Below, one piece after another: positions 60,564 to 64,000 of a DNA stretch of 64,000 nt. The position numbers were made by a program, and so were the translations under genes. This DNA is from Streptomyces sp. R33 (GTDB lineage Bacteria > Actinomycetota > Actinomycetes > Streptomycetales > Streptomycetaceae), in contig NZ_CP165727.1 in NCBI RefSeq assembly GCF_041200175.1, positions 7,868,001-7,932,000 of the forward strand, in the 5' to 3' direction. The notes below the pieces were generated by a model that did no database searches, had not been told where the DNA came from, and worked only from the letters and a program-made list of their open reading frames with translations. Every line of letters begins with the position of its first letter. Positions within the stretch are counted from its first letter, which is position 1.

Positions 60564-60989
60564 ATGTCTGAGCGTTTTTGGACCCGTCGTATCGTCCTGG
60601 CCGGAGCTTCCGTTGCGCTGGTCGGTGGTGGCATCGCACTGCCGGCGACCGCGATGGCCGCACCCGTCGCCGCCCCGCAGCAGGCCGTCACCCTCCTCCC
60701 CCAGGACAGCGCCGACGGAATCGGTACCGGCGGCGACGCCAACGCCGAGAACACCACCGTCGGCGGCGAGGCCAAGGGTGGTAACGCGAGCACCGGCGTC
60801 GGCGAATGCAAGGGCAAGTGCGTGATCAGCACCGGTAACGCCCGCGGCGGTGACGCCAGTGCCGATGCCATCAACACGGGCGATGCGACCGCCGTGGGTG
60901 GTGACGGCACCGGCAAGGGTGGCCAGGTGAACAAGCAGAACATCAAGCTGCAGGTCAAGGAGAACCTGAAGCAGAAGCTCGGTCAGTGA
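60564..60989 (+). CDS. Secreted Gly/Ala/Asn-rich repeat protein
   Basis: The 141-residue protein starts at ATG 60564 after GGAGAATC. A signal peptide (RRIVLAGASVALVGGGIALPATAMAA) is followed by short repeats rich in Gly, Asp/Asn and Ala, such as GTGGDANAENTTVGG, KGGNASTGVG and ARGGDASADAINTGDATAVGG, split by a CxxxC pair (GECKGKCVI). The end is a basic amphipathic helix (QNIKLQVKENLKQKLGQ). The repeats suggest a beta-stacked or fibre-like surface protein, but I cannot assign a family. Confidence 0.75.
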   Translation: MSERFWTRRIVLAGASVALVGGGIALPATAMAAPVAAPQQAVTLLPQDSADGIGTGGDANAENTTVGGEAKGGNASTGVGECKGKCVISTGNARGGDASADAINTGDATAVGGDGTGKGGQVNKQNIKLQVKENLKQKLGQ

Positions 60990-61384
60990 GGTCTGACCGT
61001 CCACACCGGGAACCACCCCCACACAGCAGTAGCCGGAGAGGCCCTGAGCCTCTCCGGCTACTCCTGCGTGGGGGGAGGGGGATGGGGCCGCTGCGCCTGT
61101 CGCGGCGGCCACGAACGCCGGTCGTCAAGTCACGAAAACTCGGAACGTGACGCGATCCGAAGCGGAGGGCTTACTCAAGACATGGGCTCACGCGCACCGG
61201 GTGGTCCCACCCGCGTCAACACGTGAGACGGGCCCGTCCGGCCGCCTCTTCTTCACCTTTTTTAGCGGGAGCGAAATTTCCAATATTCACGCCTCCGGGA
61301 CTCGGAGGTCATACTGGCGAATAGGAGCAAGCACATGCGAATGACCATTGTTTTCCCGATGTCCCATGTCGGGGGGAGTGTGTC
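60990..61384. other. Intergenic region with terminator
   Basis: These 395 bp lie between two rightward genes. The first 75 bp hold the hairpin at 61028-61062. The rest, AT-richer near 61250-61300, probably carries the promoter of the DUF6777 gene. No gene was recognised. Confidence 0.45.
61028..61062 (+). terminator. Hairpin after the secreted Gly-rich protein gene
   Basis: A perfect 14-bp stem (61028-61041 with 61049-61062) has a 7-base loop and lies 39 bp after the stop codon. Confidence 0.8.
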
Positions 61385-63379
61385 GTGAGTTCCCTACCTC
61401 CTTCGTCCGAGCGCCCCACCGGGCCCCCGTCCGGCCCGCTGTCCGGCCGGCCGACAGACGAGCAGGCTCCGCCTCCGGGGCCTCCGCCGCCTCCTGGGCC
61501 CCCAGGGCCGCCGACCGTCAGTGGCGAGCCGGGCGAGCCCGGTCGGGGCCGCCGCGGGGCGGCTCACGGGTGGCGGTCGCGCAGGACAGTTCTGAGTGCC
61601 GCAACGGCCGTTGCGATGGCCACGGCGGTGGTACTCGCCTTCACCGTCATGGGCGGGAACAAGGCTGCCGGCGGAGAGGTCTTCCTGCAGGCTGCCTCGG
61701 CGGCCGGCCCGGACCCGTTCACCCCCTCGACGGCCGCGGCCTCCGCGGACTCCGGCGTCGTACCCGTGGCTGCTGCCCAGCCGAAGGGCGGCGCGGCCGG
61801 TACCCGCACCCTCGAGGTCAACGGCGCGTACCCGGGGCTCTACGGGGGCACGCGGAACCTCGCGAGCTGCGACGTCGAGAAGCAGATCCAGTTCCTGACC
61901 CAGCACACGGACAAGGGCAAGGCCTTCGCCACCCCCTTGAGCATCAAGCAGCCCGAGATCCCCTCCTACCTGCGGTCGCTGACTCCGGTCCGGCTCGGCT
62001 GGGACACCCGGGTCACCAACCACGGGTACAAGAACGCCGCGCCGACCAGCTATCAGGCGGTCCTGCAGGCCGGCACGCCCGTGCTGGTCGACGACCGCGG
62101 CGTACCTCGCGTCCGCTGTGCTTGCGGTAACCCGCTGGCCCCGCCTGTCGCCGTCAAGGGCAAGCAGACGTACAGCGGCAAGGAGTGGTCGTCGTTCCAG
62201 TCCTCCGACCTCGTTGCGGTCAAGCCCGCCGAGCAGCCGGTGAAGACGGTCACGATGTTCGATCACGACCGCAAGGGCTGGTACGAGCGGTCGAGCGGCG
62301 ACGTGCAGGGCAAGCACGACCACGTCGTTCCGCCCCCGAAGGGCCAAACCCCCGACTCGGCGTACCCGGTCCTGCCCCCGCCCGATTCGGGATCAGCTGA
62401 GAGGTTCCCCGAGAAGGACAAGGGCAGGCAGCACGAAAAGGAAACGGACAAGGGGACCCAGACGGGCCAGAACCCCGAGAAGGGCACGAACCAGGTCCCT
62501 GAAAAGGGCACGAACCAGGTGCCGCACAAGGAGAGGGACAAGGTCCCCGAGAAGGACAGGGACAAGGCACCTGAGAAGAAGCCGGACCAGGTCCCTGAAA
62601 AGGGCACGCGCGTGAACCCTGAGGAGGGCACGAACCAGGTGCCTCACAAGGAGACGGACAAGGTCCCCGAGAAGGACACGGACAAGGCGCCCGAGAAGAA
62701 GCCGGACCAAGTCCCTGAAAAGGGCACGCGCGTGAACCCTGAGGAGGGCACGGACAAGGTTCCTGAGAAGGGTACGAACGAGGTCCCGAAGAAGGAGACC
62801 GACAAGGTCCCTGAGAAGGAGACCGACAAGGTTCCTCAGAAGGAGACGGACAAGGTTCCCGAGAAGGGGACGGACAAGGTCCCTGAGAAGGGTACGAACG
62901 AGGTCCCGAAGAAGGAGACGGACAAGGTTCCCGAGAAGGGTACGAACGAGGTCCCGAAGAAGGAGACGGACAAGGTTCCCGAGAAGGGTACGAACGAGGT
63001 CCCGAAGAACGAGACGGACAAGGTTCCCGAGAAGGGTACGAACGAGGTCCCGAAGAAGGAGACCGACAAGGTTCCCGAGAAGGGTACGAACGAGGTCCCG
63101 AAGAAGGAGACCGACAAGGTCCCTGAGAAGGGTACGAACGAGGTCCCGAAGAAGGAGACCGACAAGGTCCCTGAGAAGGGTACGAACGAGGTCCCGAAGA
63201 ACGAGACCGACAAGGTCCCTGAGAAGGGGACCGGTCAGAACTCCGAGAAGGAGTCGGGCCAGAACCCTGGCAAGGAGCAGGGCAACAAGGAGCAGGGCAA
63301 CAACGACCAAGGCAACAGCGAGCAGGGCAACAGCGAGCAAGGCGGCAACGACCAGGGCAACAGCGAGCAGTCCGGATGA
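61385..63379 (+). CDS. DUF6777 membrane-anchored protein with long Lys/Glu/Pro repeat tail
   Basis: The 664-residue protein starts at GTG 61385. Residues 1-65 are a Pro-rich cytoplasmic tail, 68-91 a membrane helix (VLSAATAVAMATAVVLAFTVMG), and 100-300 a DUF6777 domain, recognised by GGEVFLQAASAAGPDPFTPS, GLYGGTRNLASCDVEKQI and VDDRGVPRVRCACGNPL. Residues 340-620 are charged repeats of the unit TDKVPEKGTNEVPKKE, and the last 40 residues are Gln/Asn/Gly-rich (EQGNNDQGNSEQ). The tail should be outside, extended and highly hydrophilic, like a wall-spanning stalk. The molecular function of DUF6777 is unknown. Confidence 0.85.
   Translation: MSSLPPSSERPTGPPSGPLSGRPTDEQAPPPGPPPPPGPPGPPTVSGEPGEPGRGRRGAAHGWRSRRTVLSAATAVAMATAVVLAFTVMGGNKAAGGEVFLQAASAAGPDPFTPSTAAASADSGVVPVAAAQPKGGAAGTRTLEVNGAYPGLYGGTRNLASCDVEKQIQFLTQHTDKGKAFATPLSIKQPEIPSYLRSLTPVRLGWDTRVTNHGYKNAAPTSYQAVLQAGTPVLVDDRGVPRVRCACGNPLAPPVAVKGKQTYSGKEWSSFQSSDLVAVKPAEQPVKTVTMFDHDRKGWYERSSGDVQGKHDHVVPPPKGQTPDSAYPVLPPPDSGSAERFPEKDKGRQHEKETDKGTQTGQNPEKGTNQVPEKGTNQVPHKERDKVPEKDRDKAPEKKPDQVPEKGTRVNPEEGTNQVPHKETDKVPEKDTDKAPEKKPDQVPEKGTRVNPEEGTDKVPEKGTNEVPKKETDKVPEKETDKVPQKETDKVPEKGTDKVPEKGTNEVPKKETDKVPEKGTNEVPKKETDKVPEKGTNEVPKNETDKVPEKGTNEVPKKETDKVPEKGTNEVPKKETDKVPEKGTNEVPKKETDKVPEKGTNEVPKNETDKVPEKGTGQNSEKESGQNPGKEQGNKEQGNNDQGNSEQGNSEQGGNDQGNSEQSG
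62440..63235 (+). repeat. Tandem coding repeats (24/48-bp units) in the DUF6777 gene
   Basis: The 3' half of the gene is built from 24-bp half-units encoding TDKVPEKG and TNEVPKKE. From about 62850 they form seven nearly identical 48-bp tandem copies, with sparse synonymous changes (ttccc/tccct) and an occasional Lys-to-Asn change. A longer older unit, including KPDQVPEKGTRVNPEEG, occurs twice before that. The array keeps frame and could vary in copy number. Confidence 0.92.
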
Positions 63380-63608
63380 CCCTGCGGTCCAGGCGCCTGG
63401 GGACGCATCGGCCGGCACCGCCAACTCGGGACGGCGACCCCGGTGGTCAGAAGTGCATAGCGGCGTGCGAAGGCGGCGGTCCGCCCCACACGAAGACGGC
63501 GTGCCCCGGCTGGATCGCCAGGACACGCCGTTCGCGGTAGGCCGGCAGCTCACAGTCCCCTCGGCGTGGCTGCCGGCCCGGTCAGCCCGTCAGGGCAGCA
63601 GTTCCGCC

Positions 63609-64000
63609 TCAGCCGTGGCGGTGCTGCCGGCGGCCGTTCCACGAGTCGCTGTCGACGACGTTGCCGCGGTTGTCGCGGAGCGTGGCGCTGTCGCGCTCGT
63701 CCCATACCTGCTCACGGCGGTCCTGGTAGACGTCGTGGCGGGTGTCGCGGCCCCTGCCCGTGTGGACCTTGACGCTGGAGCGGCCGTCCAGGCGGAAGTC
63801 GTTGAAGCGGTAGCGGTTGCCCTGCCGGTCGGTGAGGGTGAAGCCGCGCAGGTTGACGCTGTGGCGGCCGGTGTTCTTCACCTCGACCCATTCCCCGTTC
63901 AGGGCACGGGCGGAGCGGTCGTTGCGACCGGGGCTGTCGTACTGGACGTCGCCGATGACGATCGAGGAATGCGGGGCCCGGTGGTCACGCCTGTGGTCGT
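63609..64000 (-). CDS. Lamin-tail-domain protein, C-terminal part (runs off window)
   Basis: The frame stays open from the window edge to the stop at 63609, giving about 130 residues. It shows the Ig-like lamin-tail pattern: IVIGDVQYDSPGRND, then LNGEWVEVKNTGRHSVNLRGFTLTD, then NRYRFNDFRL, SVKVHTGRGRDTRHDVY and TLRDNRGNVVDSDSW. Such domains occur in secreted nucleases and surface proteins of Streptomyces. The N-terminus and any signal peptide are outside the window. Confidence 0.85.
   Translation of the reverse strand, partial: DHRRDHRAPHSSIVIGDVQYDSPGRNDRSARALNGEWVEVKNTGRHSVNLRGFTLTDRQGNRYRFNDFRLDGRSSVKVHTGRGRDTRHDVYQDRREQVWDERDSATLRDNRGNVVDSDSWNGRRQHRHG

Noticed and set aside
62440..63235. 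Regular repeats resembling a CRISPR array
   Set aside because: Repeats are contiguous, in frame and without unique spacers, so they are protein-coding.
62393..63553. Minus-strand frame encoding repeated LLRDLVRTLL units
   Set aside because: It is the mirror of the repeat tail of the DUF6777 gene; repetition keeps the frame open without implying coding.

Overview
The window is high-GC actinobacterial DNA and almost certainly comes from Streptomyces or a close relative. Evidence includes the strong GC3 bias, many GTG/TTG starts with purine-rich ribosome sites, an actinobacterial ARG box in front of the long-type argG, TAT and lipoprotein export signals, a DUF6777 protein, and rare TTA codons of the type read by the bldA tRNA. 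No rRNA, tRNA, insertion sequence, prophage or CRISPR array was seen. Function calls rest on reading motifs by eye, with no database search.

Layout. 0-5 kb: the start of an aldo/keto reductase, a TauD-type dioxygenase, an internally deleted FAD-oxidoreductase pseudogene, argG with an ARG-box promoter, and an epoxide hydrolase. 5.1-9.7 kb: a three-gene operon of an EACC1-like protein, a transmembrane caspase fused to a binding-protein-like region and a vWA domain, and a binding lipoprotein. 9.7-11.8 kb: a GlxA/AraC regulator divergent from a saccharopine-dehydrogenase-like protein. 12-19 kb: a ThDP enzyme and a nitroreductase-like protein, divergent from a catalase-like/alpha-dioxygenase fusion followed by a 2H phosphoesterase. 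19-21.7 kb: a Trypco1-like protein divergent from a trypsin-alpha/beta-hydrolase fusion. 21.7-26 kb: DinB, NlpC/P60, carboxylesterase and MDMPI-type genes. 26-31.5 kb: an alpha-glucoside uptake operon (GH13, binding protein, two permeases) on the minus strand. 31.7-33 kb: an orphan binding protein. 33-36.8 kb: a PadR, ABC ATPase and FtsX operon. 36.8-42.7 kb: a long WD40 protein, an Rnl2-type RNA ligase, VOC, enoyl-CoA hydratase and ThpR. 42.8-50 kb: a sortase with a CHRD surface protein, a galactose-oxidase-like enzyme with two CBM32 domains, a Ser/Thr kinase and an esterase. 50-57 kb: an aldo/keto reductase, then a two-component system feeding an ABC/FtsX exporter. 57-64 kb: GNAT, small secreted proteins, an orphan sugar-binding lipoprotein next to a LacI-type operator, a repeat-rich DUF6777 protein, and a partial lamin-tail protein.

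The most interesting content is two loci with the look of actinobacterial biological-conflict or self-killing systems built on proteases. In the first, a cytoplasmic caspase is joined through one membrane helix to an extracellular binding-protein-like region and a vWA domain, and is coupled to an EACC1-like protein and an exported binding lipoprotein. This suggests outside-in activation of a death protease, and the gene carries a TTA codon. In the second, a trypsin fused to an alpha/beta hydrolase is divergent from a Trypco1-like partner. A paralogue of the caspase-operon lipoprotein lies about 22 kb away without any transporter. The catalase-like/alpha-dioxygenase fusion is a separate candidate for oxylipin-type chemistry.
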